From positions 744,001 to 808,000 of the forward strand of contig NC_016462.1 in assembly GCF_000226115.1 (NCBI RefSeq): a stretch of DNA of 64,000 bases. Reading direction: 5' to 3'. The stretch comes from Thermothielavioides terrestris NRRL 8126 (taxonomy: Eukaryota > Ascomycota > Sordariomycetes > Sordariales > Chaetomiaceae). Positions within the stretch are counted from its first letter, which is position 1. Each line of letters opens with the position of its first letter. Made by a program: the position numbers and the translations under genes. The notes beneath the pieces are model-generated. The model did not search any database. It was not told where the DNA came from and saw only the letters and a list, made by a program, of their open reading frames with translations. Positions 1-11,299 of this stretch are shown piece after piece.

Positions 1-780
1 TCACTAGTCGACAGCCGCGGCCACATCACGCTGTTCTCGGCACCTGCAAACGCGCCGCACGAGAAGAACGAAGAAGCGGCGCGCGAGGCGGCGCGCAAGG
101 AGCGTGAGCTCAAGGACCAGTACCAGATGCGCCTCGCCAACGCGGCGGGCAGGGACGGCCGGGGTCTGACGGACGGCGGGCCGTGGTACGCGTCGGCGGA
201 CGGGGATGCGTCGGCGGCGCTGGTGCCGACCCGGGACGTGTGGGGCCGGGAGGACCCTGGGCGCAAGGGTAGGGAGGCGGCGAGGCTGGACGCGAGCGAC
301 CCGCTGGCGGCGATGAAGAGGGGGGCGCGGATGGTGAGGGAGTTGGAGAAGGAGAGGAGGCGGGAGGCGGAGGAGAGGGAGAGGGAGTTGAAGGAGTTGA
401 AGAGGGAGGAGCGGCGGGAGAGGAAGAGAAGGAAGGAGGATGGCTTAGAAAGACGGCACGAGGAGCGAGACTACGAGCGGGACAGGCATGGCCGGGACAG
501 AAGGGATACCGAGCCGGACAGGCCAGAGCGCCTCCATTCGGATGATCAATACAGGCAAAGACATCGGAGCAAGGGGCGGGAAGGGCACAGCCAGGAGGCG
601 AGGGATGGTGGCCCAGATAGCCCAGAGCGCGCCAGCCGGCGTCATGAAGATCGACGGGGGGATCGGAGCAGGGAGCGGGAAAGACGGCGACACAAGGATG
701 ATGACAGACATCCTCGCCCATCTCATAAAGCAGACCATGACAAAGATAAACACAGACATAGCAGCGACCATCCTCGCTAA
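1..780 (+). CDS. LENG1/Cir_N-like protein, 3' part (5' end outside window)
   Basis: The frame is open from base 1 to a stop at 780 (259 residues visible), so the N-terminus lies left of the window. The visible start contains a SLVDSRGHITLF block, then a charged helix and the tract QMRLANAAGRDGRGLTDGG followed by PWY. This order (hydrophobic block, charged helix, PWY) resembles fungal homologues of human LENG1, which carry an N-terminal Cir_N domain and are associated with splicing factors. The last ~150 residues are a highly charged R/E/K/D/H tail (RERERRRHKDDDR-type), which suits a nuclear RNA-associated protein. The family call is from memory of the motif order; the Cir_N domain itself is not in the window. 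It converges with the next gene, 85 bp away. Confidence 0.7.
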   Translation, partial: SLVDSRGHITLFSAPANAPHEKNEEAAREAARKERELKDQYQMRLANAAGRDGRGLTDGGPWYASADGDASAALVPTRDVWGREDPGRKGREAARLDASDPLAAMKRGARMVRELEKERRREAEERERELKELKREERRERKRRKEDGLERRHEERDYERDRHGRDRRDTEPDRPERLHSDDQYRQRHRSKGREGHSQEARDGGPDSPERASRRHEDRRGDRSRERERRRHKDDDRHPRPSHKADHDKDKHRHSSDHPR

Positions 781-865
781 TAGGCAGACCCTCGCAATGA
801 AGAAGAGACCGAAAAAAGAAAAAAAAAAGTTTACAGAACCCAGCGTGACGCACCCGCTGCCCCCT

Positions 866-1597
866 CTACCTCTCCTTCCAAGGCAACTGAATCGCCACCT
901 CCCTCATATCCCTCGCAACGATTTCCCCCAGCCGCCCCTTCCCCTCCGTCACCCTCCCCAACTGGGCCAGCACCTCGGCCATCAAGTCCTTACTCCCGCC
1001 GTCCCTCCGATCGCTATACACGTCCACGCCCTCGGCGGTAAACGCGGTCGGCGCGAACCAGGTGACGACCCACCTCTCAACCTCGCCGCCCTCCCCGCCG
1101 CCCTCCCCGTCCTCCCCGCCGCCGCCGCTGGGCACCGCCCGCTCGCCCCACCCCAGCACCTCCCAGTGGCTGCCGACCCAGAACAGCAGGCCGGTGCCGC
1201 GCCAGTCCCAGGCGCCGGCGTCGCCCGCCGCCGAGGCCGTGTCGACGCCCGCGATGCACTTGAGGCGCCCGCCCAAGACCGGCTCGTACTCGACCAGGTC
1301 TGAGATACGGTCCCTTGCCGCGGGCGCGGAGGAGGATGGGGAGGATGATGGGGAGGAGGAGGAGTTAGAGGAGTTGGAGGTGCACAAAGAGAAGAGCGAG
1401 GAGAGGGAAGCAGAGGGGCGGGCGGGCGAGAGCGGGCCATAGGTGATCCGCACGTTGCGAGCGGAGCGCCACATGGACAGGGTCGAGTGGGTTACGGTCC
1501 AGGTGCGGCGCAGGAAAGGGAGCGACGGCGGCGTGAAGGGAGGCGCCGGGGACGGGGCGTATTTGGAGGGCAGCCGGATGGTGATGGGAGCCGTCAT
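866..1597 (-). CDS. Lipocalin-like conserved fungal protein
   Basis: A 243-residue single-exon protein starting MTAPITIRLPSKYAP. The frame is open further upstream to 1903, but that extension is low-complexity and is not needed; the ATG at 1597 begins the conserved-looking part. Blocks such as FLRRTWTVTHSTLSMWRSA, DLVEYEPVLGG, GDAGAWDWRGTGLLFWVGSH and ERWVVTWFAPTAFTAEGVDV are typical of a small fungal family with a lipocalin-like beta-barrel pattern. Function is unknown; a hydrophobic-ligand binder or enzyme-like role is only inference from the fold. A Ser-rich insert lies near residues 80-105 and a Gly/Glu-rich insert near residues 160-175. It is convergent with the LENG1-like gene. Confidence 0.72.
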   Translation of the reverse strand: MTAPITIRLPSKYAPSPAPPFTPPSLPFLRRTWTVTHSTLSMWRSARNVRITYGPLSPARPSASLSSLFSLCTSNSSNSSSSPSSSPSSSAPAARDRISDLVEYEPVLGGRLKCIAGVDTASAAGDAGAWDWRGTGLLFWVGSHWEVLGWGERAVPSGGGGEDGEGGGEGGEVERWVVTWFAPTAFTAEGVDVYSDRRDGGSKDLMAEVLAQLGRVTEGKGRLGEIVARDMREVAIQLPWKER

Positions 1598-2543
1598 GGT
1601 GTGCGGGGGGGGGCGGCTAGTTGTTTCGGGGTTTGTCTGTTGTCTTGTGAGGGACAGTCGGGTTGCCGAGATGGACTGAACTCGATTTGTCCGATGATGA
1701 TGTTGAGGTCGAGAGAAGGTTGCAAGCGAGGTGGACAGGGGTCGGGTGTGGGGGAGGATTGAGGCCGTGCGAGGGGAAGCCACGATGCTTGTTGCACAGT
1801 GCCACAAGGGCTTCGAGGACGCCCCATTCCCCTTCCACGTCTCAAGTTTTTGAACATGTCTGAAGCCATCCGCTGCATCAACATCCGTCTTGCCATTGGC
1901 CAATCCACACGGAAGATGATTTCACTCGAGGCCATAGTTCACATGACTAAGTGAAAATGCAACCTGTATCGGCTCGTTTTCTCGTCCTGCCCGCCATCAC
2001 TCCAACCAATGCATTTCGCCGCTCAATCCACACACAAAAGTGAGAAGCGATAGATGCAGGCCTTTGCACACTGTGCGGCGGCCCCTGGCCTCATGAAGTT
2101 GCGGCTCCAACTGCCGCTTTAGCGAGCCCCACAAGGCTGAAAACGACAACGACAGGGTCTTGCTTGTGATCGTGTGTTGCCATCTTAATCTCGCTCTGCT
2201 TTGCGCTTCGGCTGCAGTGTGAGAGCGAGAAAGCAGGGCCGGACGTACGCCCACTCCGAGGTCACCAGCACGTCTTTTGTTCACTTCCCGGCCAGAGCTA
2301 AACGGAGGTCGACCCTCGCCTCGTTGGCAATTCCAGCCGCAAACGGAAATCGCAACAAAGAGCTGTCATTCCGGCCAACGAGAGGGATTCTCATTCATCA
2401 TCGGCTGATTCATTCATTCCCCCTGTGTATATCAACCACAAGCGCCTCAAACTACCGCCCGCCTTGACACCTCAACTCATTGCTTTCTCACACGCCTGCT
2501 CCCTTCGCCCAGTTGACCGAGCATAATTATTCTCTCATTGAAC
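1598..2543. other. Divergent intergenic region
   Basis: This 0.95-kb stretch separates the 5' ends of two divergent genes. I see no further gene. Several frames are open by chance. C/T-rich DNA just before 2544 is a plausible transcription-start zone for the plus-strand gene. Confidence 0.5.
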
Positions 2544-3521
2544 ATGGATAACTCCAACCCCGATGAGATCGATCTCTCCGACTCGGACTTCTACGCCGAC
2601 TCGCCTCCCAACGACGAGTATGAAGTCGCCCAGGATCCCGCCCTCGCCGCTACCCTAGGCTTTTCCAGCTTCGGCGCGCAGGACGACTCCCGCCCCACGA
2701 AAAGACGGCGCTTCAACCCGCAATCTGACAACGCCGTCGTCGCCAGCACCAGCACCGCCTCATCCTCGGCTGGTCCCCTCACAGCGCAGCGAGCCCAGCT
2801 CCGCACCAGACCCAAACCCCCCGCCACCACCACTACCACCACAGACGAAATCGACTACTCCGACAGTGACGACGACGACGACGCCAACGGCACGAACACC
2901 AACGCCAACGACAACGCCGACTCCGACTCCGATTTCGAGCTCGACCTCAACGAGGCAGACGACGACGACGACGAGGATGAATACGCGCGGCCCTCTTCCG
3001 CCTCCCGCTCAGGCAAAAGCACCCCCGCCGCCGCAACCGCGACACCACCCGCACCGCCAAAATCCCAAGCCGGCAGCAACCCATCCACCACCGGCACCAA
3101 ACCCGCCGCCCCTGGCACCAGCGCAGCCACCACCACCACCACCACCGCCAACGCCCACAGCACCAGCGGGACCAGCGGCAGCGGCAGCGGACGCGCCGGG
3201 GCAACACCCTGGTACGTCAACTACTACGACGCAAGCAGCAACGAGAACCCGTGGGAGGGCATGGAGAAGTACAAGGGCCTGGCGCCGGTCGGGACATGGC
3301 TGCCTTCGTACTGGGCTTCGAGCGCCGCTGCCGCCGCTTCTGCTTCTGCCTCTGCCTCTGCCTCTGCCTCTGCCTCTGCCTCTGCCACTGCCTCCGGTGC
3401 CGGTCCCGGTACCGGCTCTGGCGATGGCGATGGCGATGGGAATGGTGATGCAGCTGTGGCGGTAGCTGGCAGTGCCAGTGTCGGTGGCCGTGGTGAGGAT
3501 CTTGTCGCCACAGCTGGCTGA
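2544..3521 (+). CDS. Acidic, low-complexity conserved fungal protein of unknown function
   Basis: A 325-residue protein beginning MDNSNPDEIDLSDSDFYAD. The frame also has a TTG two codons upstream (2538), but the ATG at 2544 is the credible start. It has three parts: an acidic N-terminus with an ALAATLGFSSFGAQ block and a basic KRRRFNP patch (possible nuclear signal); a central Asp/Asn/Thr/Pro-rich disordered region; and a conserved block TPWYVNYYDASSNENPWEG followed by KYKGLAPVGTWLPSY. After that comes an (Ala-Ser)n run encoded by CTCTGC-type repeats (about 3340-3390) and a Gly/Asp tail. The GFSSFG and PWYVNYYD...NPWE blocks look fungus-specific. I do not recognise a function; nuclear location is inferred from the basic patch. 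Confidence 0.7.
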   Translation: MDNSNPDEIDLSDSDFYADSPPNDEYEVAQDPALAATLGFSSFGAQDDSRPTKRRRFNPQSDNAVVASTSTASSSAGPLTAQRAQLRTRPKPPATTTTTTDEIDYSDSDDDDDANGTNTNANDNADSDSDFELDLNEADDDDDEDEYARPSSASRSGKSTPAAATATPPAPPKSQAGSNPSTTGTKPAAPGTSAATTTTTTANAHSTSGTSGSGSGRAGATPWYVNYYDASSNENPWEGMEKYKGLAPVGTWLPSYWASSAAAAASASASASASASASASATASGAGPGTGSGDGDGDGNGDAAVAVAGSASVGGRGEDLVATAG

Positions 3522-5083
3522 GCCACACCGTTCGTGCCTTGTTCACGGAGGTCTATGGCTAGCTAGCAGCCGCTGACACAGCCCGCCCTTGCCTCACGCC
3601 CACTTCACTTCGCCATGCTGTGGACAGCCGTCCGTGTAGGAAGAGGGGGATAAAACAAAAGGGGGCGTGAGCATCACGTGACCGGCTCAGGGGGAAATCA
3701 TATGCAAGTTACCCAGGGGACAAGTGGCCACCGCGGCCGAGTTGGGCAGCACCACGTCACCTGACGGGCTGCCGAGGACCGGGCCAGGGCGGGGATGAGC
3801 AGTACGGAGGGACACAGTGTCGTCGTCGAGGCAGGGCGTGCCCCCGGGTGGGAGGGAAACAGCATGGACACTGTGATTGCCACGGTGACGAGCAGGAACC
3901 GTCACTAGGAACCAGCCGGAGACTGGGAAAGGAACAAAGATCTACCGAGACTGTCTCCTACAGGAAAAATGAGAGCTACGCAGCAAAGACACCCGAGAAC
4001 AAGAAACACGTGAAGACCACCTGATCCCGACCCTAGCCCAGTAAAGAGATCCCCACTCCACCCTCCTGCCTGCCTGTCTTACATGCTCAGCCCTCCCCTC
4101 CCCTCGCCTCGTAAGAGCAGAGGCGCTCTGGCCGCTCTCCGGGCACCCAAAAAGGGAAAGCCCGCTCTCCGGCATGCTCCGTTCTCCCGAAAAGACGCAG
4201 GCAGAGAAACCGCCTCCCTCACGTGCCTCGTTCGCGCCCGCTTCCTCCAAAGCTTGATCCTGTGCTCCCCAAGCAAGGCACAGACAGACAGGCGAGAAGA
4301 GATTAGCCCCCGCGGACGCCGCCAGAGCCGAGCCCACCACTCCCACTTCGTCCCCTCCCCTCGGGATCCGCCAGCAAACCACCTAGCCAGCTAGCTCTGC
4401 AGCAGCGGCCGCGCGCGTGTGACCCACCCGCCGAATCTTCCCGCCGGTCCCGCCCCCCGGCGTGCGTCCAAGAGGGGCTGGGGGGGAGTGAACTGTACCG
4501 GTACTTTTGGAGTCCCTCCCAAACGCTGCCCACCACCCAGGAAAAAGAGCAACCCTGCCGCCCCCGTCCCGTCCAATCATAAGTCATAACGTCGTGAAAC
4601 AGCCGCCCCTAGAAAGTGCAAAAACTGCAGGATTTCATGCAGGAAAAGGAAGGGAGGAGTGCGTGTGGAGCGCGGGTCGCGCCGTCGCGAGACCCAGCTA
4701 AAGCAGGAAAGGAAGGGGGCGTGAGATCGGGGCCCAAAACGGCGAGATACTGCAGGAACCTGATCCAACCGTTGGTACCCTAGCACACACGCCCCCTCCC
4801 CTCGCCGTTTACTGTGCGGCCGCCCCGTAATGCGAACGGGGACGCCCCGTAAAGCGGCGAGGGGTGCGTTATGCGCGGCTGAGGTTGCAGCCTCGCGTGC
4901 GGGCAACGTCGCCTCTCCCGCAAGGCTCTTGCCCACACACCCCCTCCACTCCGCTTTTTCCCATGGAAACGAATGCGAATGTGGCAACTGCAAATGCAAG
5001 TGTCTGCAAGATCGGTGGAGTAAATGAGGCTCAAAAGTCCCAATCGACCGGAACACCAGGCGAGCAAAATTGAGGGTGGAAAA
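3522..5083. other. Intergenic, convergent 3' ends
   Basis: A 1.56-kb stretch between two converging genes. The open frames here have low-complexity translations and no domain that I recognise. CACGTG-type boxes occur near 3677 and 4008. Nothing else is supported. Confidence 0.45.
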
Positions 5084-5906
5084 TTAGTACATATCCGGGG
5101 ACGGGTATCGCGCCCGCGCCTTGGAGTACTCCTTGGGGTGGTTTTTCGACGCCTTCGCCTTCAGAGACCTGTTTTTTTCGCATTTTGTCAGCTTATACTC
5201 TTAGGAATCAACAGTCTGCGATTTGCGCTTGCCCGCTCGCAAATCGTGAGCTGGCTCAACTCGGAGTCGTCAGGAGGCGGATCTGCCACTTACGCAACCT
5301 TCTTCTGCGTCCATTCCAGATCATTGCGCACTTCGCGCGCATCCTCGAGGCCCTGCGCAAACCGCGCGCGGGTCTTGGCCAGGCGCGCTTGCGCCTTTGC
5401 CTGCAGCTCGAGCAACTCGCGGTGCTTGGCATTCAGATGTCCAGATCTGTTTTTGTTTCTCGCGTCAGTCGAGACTCCCCAGATTTTTTTGGCCCTCTGC
5501 ATCCTTGCCGCTCGCCAGACAGCCACCGCTGTCCGCTCGTAGCGCGAAATGCAGATTCCGGAAGGAGAACTTACGTCTGGGCCTGCTTGGCGGTGCACTT
5601 GTCAAGAGCGATCGGGTCAAACGTGGCGGCAAACCGCTCCTGCATGTATTCATTGAGGTCGATGCCGCTCGCCGAGCCGGTGCTGTCGTACTCCCCTTGG
5701 CTGCTGCCGGCGTAGCTAGTGGTCACAGAGTAGCTGTTCCCATAGCCGGAGGCAGAGCTGACCGAGGCATCCAGGTCCTCCGGCGGCGAGACCGAGTAGG
5801 TGCTGTCGCCGCTGGTATAGTAGCTGGGGCTCTGGTACTGGCCCTTGCTGGGAGGGATGGGAAGGGCGCCAGCGGCATAGTATTGGCTGGAGTAGACAGA
5901 AGACAT
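5084..5906 (-). CDS. KXD1: KxDL-motif protein (BLOC-1/BORC-type subunit)
   Basis: Three exons (5906-5575, 5446-5294, 5168-5084) join to a 189-residue protein; introns are 128 and 125 bp with GTAAGT donors. Residues 1-85 are Ser/Tyr/Gly-rich and disordered. The C-terminal half carries the KxDL signature region: ERFAATFDPIALDKCTAKQA, then SGHLNAKHRELLELQAKAQ and EVRNDLEWTQKKV, ending KYxxEYSKARxRYPSPDMY-like. In yeast, Kxd1 is part of the BLOC-1 complex on endosomes that controls Rab5 (Vps21) cycling; animal KXD1 belongs to BLOC-1/BORC, which act on endolysosomes. The helical part should form coiled coils with other subunits. Splicing was fixed by the match across both junctions. Confidence 0.88.
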
Positions 5907-8900
5907 GATGAAATGTGCAAGTGGGCAAACAACCTAGGTAAGTCGAAAGGTGTGACGAGGCTTGTGGCCGGTGTGGGCTCTCAAGAGATTGGGAGTGGTG
6001 TTTGTGTGGTGGGGGGACGGTGTCACTTGGGGCCGTTCAACTGAGGCAAAAGTATGCTGGGTCGGGGGAAGGTGTGCTTTGAGCTCTTGAGTGCGAAGGA
6101 GCTTGAGGAGCAGAGAAAGTGAAGAGAAAGGAGGGAAGAGAAACCTCACCCAACACCGTCGAGGACGACCCTTTTTATACACGTCTGAAGGCCCCCCTGG
6201 CTCACAGCATGCCGCCATCACGAGTCAAGCAGGATAAGGGCCGAGGATTCCATTCGTCAAGAAGCTCCTTGACCCCGCTCGAGACCAGGAAGAGGAAGGA
6301 CCGTGGTGAGGATGTTGGAGAGGGTGATTGCCCGGTCTTCATGGAGACACACCTCTCACCCGGCCGCCCACCATGGGGACAAGCCAACCAGAAGACGGGA
6401 TGGCATGGTCGATGGGCTGATCCCTGAGCAGTTGGCCGAGCAGGTCATCCCGGATTGGCTTGAGGACGAGATTCGATTGATCAGAGAAAAGGGTGAACCA
6501 AACCGGATGCATATGCCGAGGGGCGACTATCACCGTTTGTATGGGTGGAGCCGGCTTCGTGGAGAAGGAAAACGGAAAGAGAGTTCCGTCTCCAAGGAGA
6601 ACCCCCGTCTGGTGTTAGGTCTAGCCCGCTGAGCCCAGAGACAGACAAAGCCAGCACGAGGTGACGGTGAGCCGGGGGGTTGGTTGAACGAGAGGGATGG
6701 AGGCTCAACGGTCAAGGGTCCGAGGAGGGCGTTCATGAGGTCGAGGGGGTGTGAACGTAACAAGGCCAGTCGAGCGAGGAATGGACGGCGAGACGAGAGG
6801 CCGGAGGTGCGGACAGGGGTATGAGGATATTCTTCCTTGAGACTAGGCCGAGATGGCGGGACGGGGGGATGGGGGCAGCGTATGACAGGCTGAAGCCGCG
6901 GCAGAGATCCCAGAAACGACGGTCCGGGCTCGTTGAAAAATTGGAAGGTCATGAGGTAGGTGCTCTGAGGGACTGGCCGGCAGCAGGAAAGGCGCGAAAC
7001 GGTGGGTTGGACCGCACGAACAAACGGCAGGCCAGACAACGGGCGTGGGAACCTGGAGACAGGAAATGGGCGGAAGGGGTACAGACATGCCTGGGTCCAT
7101 TCCCAAGACGTTGTGTAGGCCGATTGACCCAGGATCGGCCACCCACGAGGCGGGATGGGGGGTGCGAGCAGGACTCCACGAGCACACAAAAAGACCGTAA
7201 TGACGCTAAGAAGAATGGCAAAAGCGGCGTGGGATCCGGATGCCCAGCGGTGCCGTCTCGTTGGCTCGGCAGGGAGCCACGGCGACGTCAAACACACGTT
7301 CAATGCTCGGGTTAGGCAGATATGCGTCAGGTCGGGCAATGTGTTGTCCAGTCCAAAAAACCGCCTGCAGGTGGGATTATTTCTTGGAGGGGTCTTACAC
7401 GCAGCTGCCTGGCCTGTGCGCCTTCCTGGAGTGCGCTTGCCTCCCCAGAGCTGCTTGACAGAATGGAAGGAACGCTGTGGGCAACCACGGTCTAAGACAG
7501 TCAAGTACCATCGACAAAAACGTATTCCGTAGTCGATTGGCCAAGGAAAAAAAGACCCGGGCCCCGTTTAGGCAGCTGGAGTCTTGAGCACTGGCTCTGC
7601 GGAAATGGGCCTGGGGGGTTGCGCCACGGGTGGGACGGGGACTTGCCGGCCAAGAGCAGTCCGTCCTGGCAAGGCATTGTCCACGGCCCGGACCCGTGGG
7701 TGCCGTTTGATAAGCCTTGTCCTGTGCAATAACAAGCCTCCCTGATGTAGCAGGACTTGCGGCCCGGTGTCTCTGCATGTCTTCAGAGCACGGAGAGTAC
7801 TAGCAGACACTGCCTGAGTCTGCCCCGGCGCCGGCTGCCGACGGCCGGCGCCAGAATATGCACGTTTGACTCTCCACGTTGTGTACCGCCCTGCCGAGAT
7901 AGTGTGCAGAAAGGTTTCGGACCTTCCACAGCGTTGGAGCACCGGCGGCTGCAAAAGGTGCCATGAATCTTTCGAGAACTGCGCCGTCCTGGGCCCCGGC
8001 CAACCGGCGGACCGAAGACCAGAACACCTCGGCAATGCGGGTTGCTGGCGCCCGCGGGTGAAAGCAGCGGCAAGTCATGTACATCAAAAGGGTGACGGGA
8101 ACGTGGTGGACCACGCAGGACGGTTCCCAGTCTGAGGCACGAGCCGGCGTGACGGACACAGTCGTCCCGGTGTCCCGGCTTGAAATTGCACCCTGCCCTA
8201 TCAGTGTGCTTGTATTGATGACGTTGTTGTTTCCTTCATCCACGCCGTTGGCCTCCTAGGAGGGTTGGGGTGAAACGGAGGACGCCTCGTCATGTGCAAA
8301 CATACATTGCGCATCATCCAGAAGTAGACGATCTGGGACTAGCACGGCCATGTGGGTAGCAATAGGCAGGCAGAGGCGGGGGAGGGGCGTGGCCTGCGAG
8401 CCACGAGAAGGGAAAGAGGTTGGTGCTCTCGTTCGTCCGACCAGATCTCCAATAGCTCCATCAGGAGGCCGCCATTGGGCCATTGATGGATAGAGCCGGA
8501 ATACCTGGGGCCCGCCAGGATGGGAGCTAAAAGCTGGCTCGTCGAAGGCCGCTGCGTCACTGACAGGGTCCGGCCGGCACTAAATCTCCTCGCTCTGTTC
8601 TCGCGCCAAGGGCCCCCAACCCACGGCAGCAGGTGGGAGCGGGTAGGCAGGCGAGGAAAGTTGCAGGCAGACATGAACAAGTCAACACGCCATCGTCTCA
8701 ACGGAGGGTGAGGGCCAGTGCACGGCGAGCCGGCGAACGGGTGAGAGATGCAGGCCCGGGGAGGGCTTCGAGACAACGCATCAAACGCCGCCCTGCATGT
8801 CCGGGGGTGAGAACGGGGAGGATGGGATGGGTGTTGCAGCGGTTGCCTTTTTCTCACCATCCCTGAATCGCTGGCTTCGCTGGCTTCGAGAATGGAACCG

Positions 8901-10072
8901 GGAGCAGGGCGCGAGGAGGCGACGTGTGGGTACCGCGAAATGTAACCTAGGGCTCGAGTGGAATTTAGGGGGATGCAGTCAAACCAGGCTTGTGCTACCG
9001 ATTGACCGATTGATGACTGGGCACGATGCTATAGGGCAGAGACGCCACAGCCGGGTCTCGACGGTGCCTTCTGAGAGGTCGAGGGCGGAAAGGCGTACAT
9101 GAACATACAGATGCCCGCTCCTGCAGTCCCGGTCGAGCAAGGAAAGGCGACCCCACGTACCTTCACGTACACAGTACCCTGCTTGCTCGAGGCAACCTGG
9201 AGGTAGGCCGCTTGTCGTCCGCAACCGTGATACATGCGGTCCGGGGCACTTGTACCTCCGGCTCCGGCACGACATGCCAAACCCTTGAACACGGGCGATT
9301 TCGGGCATTTCGGGAATTTTGTGGAAAGACGACCCGTTTTTGTGCGCAGAGGGCAGGTGTTCGCGAGGAGAGAATGCGGCTGGTCGGTGGTCGAGTAGCA
9401 CGACGACGCTTCTCTGCGGACATGAACCGGGCCGGCCTCATGCGGTGAGAGGAACAGGATTGTAGCACAGATATTGTCGAGTCGGGATTGCAGAGAAGAA
9501 GGCATGTCCTCTCTTCCCGCTGCTGAGTACCGGAACACAAGCGGGCGGGATTGGAACGAAGAAGCGAAGACGGAGTTGGGGAAGGCGGTGCGGATGCCCC
9601 ACTTTTTGTTTTTCGGTCTGCTGCCCCCTGTCGAATGGTCCCCTTGCCCCTTTCGGCGAGATTCCCGCGGCCCAAGGTAGGTCCGACGCAGAGGGCAGAT
9701 ATGCAAGACATCTGTACATCTGTGCATTCTGTACTTGCGTGGCAGCTGCAGAGCCAACGGAAGCCCTGGCAGTCATTTCAGATCCATGTCGTCCAATTCT
9801 CCCATTCAGGGCGTCAGCAACCAACGTTGCCCGACACTGGCGGAGCCACTGCCCCTGGCCAATCCTGCGTCTCGGTGATGGAACGCGGGGTAAGGAAGAC
9901 ACAACTGAGGCTCCGTGGTGGTGAAGGGGAGAAGAAACGAGGTTCAAGACGTCCTGTCTAAGATCCATATTGACTGTCAGTGTACCACCCAGTCCTCTTC
10001 TCGCCGTGTCCAAACGCCGTCGATGCACCCGATAGACATACACGTCCCACCCGTCGTCTTTTTGTACCACCG
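5907..10072. other. 4.1-kb region with no recognisable gene
   Basis: This lies between the 5' end of KXD1 and the 3' end of DGK1. It is as G+C-rich as neighbouring coding DNA and is not RIP-like. Many frames stay open (up to 324 codons on the minus strand at 6530-7504), but the translations are Pro/Arg/Ser/Cys-rich, change frame without splice logic and match no domain I know. Apart from the KXD1 promoter signals it could hold a non-coding transcript or an orphan gene; nothing in the sequence decides this. Confidence 0.45.
6171..6180 (-). promoter_or_regulatory. TATA-like element of KXD1
   Basis: On the minus strand this reads GTATAAAAAG, 265 bp before the KXD1 ATG. The stretch immediately downstream (about 6110-6155) is C/T-rich on the transcribed strand, the usual arrangement for a filamentous-fungal core promoter. 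No other gene is close enough to use it in this direction. Confidence 0.4.
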
Positions 10073-11299
10073 TCAGCCAAACACCTTCAAGAACCCCCAA
10101 ATCCCAAGCCCGCTCAGAACAGGTATCGTCAGGTTGTCGTCCCACCCAAAAATGTCCACCACCTCGCTGGCCGCCGCCACCAGGCCGGACCACACACTCA
10201 TAATCCCCAGAGCAAGCCCGCCCGAGATGGCGGCCTTCGCCGGCTCCAAGCCGACCGCATCGGCCAGCGCGCTAGGCAGGCGCAGCGATCCGGTAAACAT
10301 GAAGTGCTCGTCCCCCGGGAGCGGGCCCTTCGTCGGGGCCAACCATCCCCAGAAGAAGGCCGACGTGCCCACGCCCACGATGAACGCCGCCAACGACCCG
10401 GCCAGCGACTTGCCCCGGCGGATGCGCGGCGTGTAGCGGCCGTACAGCCGGCCAAACGTGCTCGCGGCCGTGTCGCACCAGCTGAGCAGGAGGGTGCCCA
10501 TGACGCCCACGTCCTTGGGGAAGAAATACAGCACGGCCCAGGCGCCCAGCAGGTAGAAGATGACGCCGTTGTAGCCGGCGTACTCGCTCTCGCGCATCAG
10601 CGCGCCGAGCACCTTGACGTACAGGCGGTTGAAGGGCGCGTAGTGGTGGCGCAGCACGTCGACGGCGGCGATGGGCACCAGCGCGCCCATCAGGTAGGGG
10701 CACACGGCGCGCGTCTGCGTGCCCGACAGGTACAGCCACACGACGAAGAAGCCGATCGAGACGTGCAGCGCCTTGCGCGGCACCTCGTGCTTGTGCACGA
10801 ACGTGCGCCAGTGCCGGTGGATCGGGATCAGCCCGAGCGGGCTCGGGCTGCGGCTCAGGTCGCGCCAACTCCAACCGTGGCCGGTCGAGGGCGCCGGCGG
10901 GGAGAGGTGCCCGTTGGTGGTGTCAATCTTGGCGGGGAGGTGTTGTTGTGATTGTGGTTTTGGTTGGCCGTTGGCCTTTTTTGTGTCCGCCACCGTCGTT
11001 CTGACGCCGTTGGCCGCGTTTTCAGATCTTCGTGATGTTAGCCGGCCCGGCTTGCGCGTATCGATCGGGCTGCGGCTCCGAGTTCTGGCTCGTCGGAGGT
11101 CGGGGCTGTCATCCTCGTCGAGCTCCTCCGGAGCAGGTTGAGGGGTAGCTGCTAGCCGCCTCCGCGCAGCCGAACGTGTCGTCGGGCCAGAATATGACGA
11201 CGACGGTTCTTGGCCGCTCTCGTCTCTTTCGGAGGGAGTCGGACTCGGGGAGATCACCCGCGGCGTCGCCGGGACGCCACGTTTCCCGCGCGACGCCAT
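10073..11299 (-). CDS. DGK1: CTP-dependent diacylglycerol kinase, ER membrane
   Basis: A single-exon 408-residue protein. The frame runs on to 11767, but MASRGKRGVPATPRVISPS at 11299 is the sensible start. Residues 1-140 are disordered, Ser/Arg/Pro-rich. Residues ~165-408 are the phosphatidate cytidylyltransferase-like membrane domain: HKHEVPRKALHVSIGFFVV opens the first membrane segment, followed by YLMGALVPIAAVDVLRHHY, the segment with YLLGAWAVLYFFPKDVGV, and the signature DTAASTFGRLYGRYTPRIRR-GKSLAGSLA (~276-304). Yeast Dgk1 phosphorylates diacylglycerol with CTP to make phosphatidate in the ER/nuclear envelope, opposing the Pah1 phosphatase. The long N-terminal extension compared with yeast (290 residues) may be regulatory. 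Confidence is high from the signature. Confidence 0.9.
   Translation of the reverse strand: MASRGKRGVPATPRVISPSPTPSERDESGQEPSSSYSGPTTRSAARRRLAATPQPAPEELDEDDSPDLRRARTRSRSPIDTRKPGRLTSRRSENAANGVRTTVADTKKANGQPKPQSQQHLPAKIDTTNGHLSPPAPSTGHGWSWRDLSRSPSPLGLIPIHRHWRTFVHKHEVPRKALHVSIGFFVVWLYLSGTQTRAVCPYLMGALVPIAAVDVLRHHYAPFNRLYVKVLGALMRESEYAGYNGVIFYLLGAWAVLYFFPKDVGVMGTLLLSWCDTAASTFGRLYGRYTPRIRRGKSLAGSLAAFIVGVGTSAFFWGWLAPTKGPLPGDEHFMFTGSLRLPSALADAVGLEPAKAAISGGLALGIMSVWSGLVAAASEVVDIFGWDDNLTIPVLSGLGIWGFLKVFG

Noticed and set aside
1598..1903. 102-residue N-terminal extension of the lipocalin-like protein
   Set aside because: The extension is low-complexity and unlike the conserved part; the ATG at 1597 is at the natural start.
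6530..7504. 324-codon minus-strand ORF
   Set aside because: Pro/Ser/Arg/Cys-rich translation with no motif. Nearby frames on both strands are equally open, which is expected in G+C-rich DNA.
9029..10193. Overlapping long minus-strand ORFs downstream of DGK1
   Set aside because: Three frames are open over the same DNA with unrelated compositions; one overlaps the DGK1 3' end.
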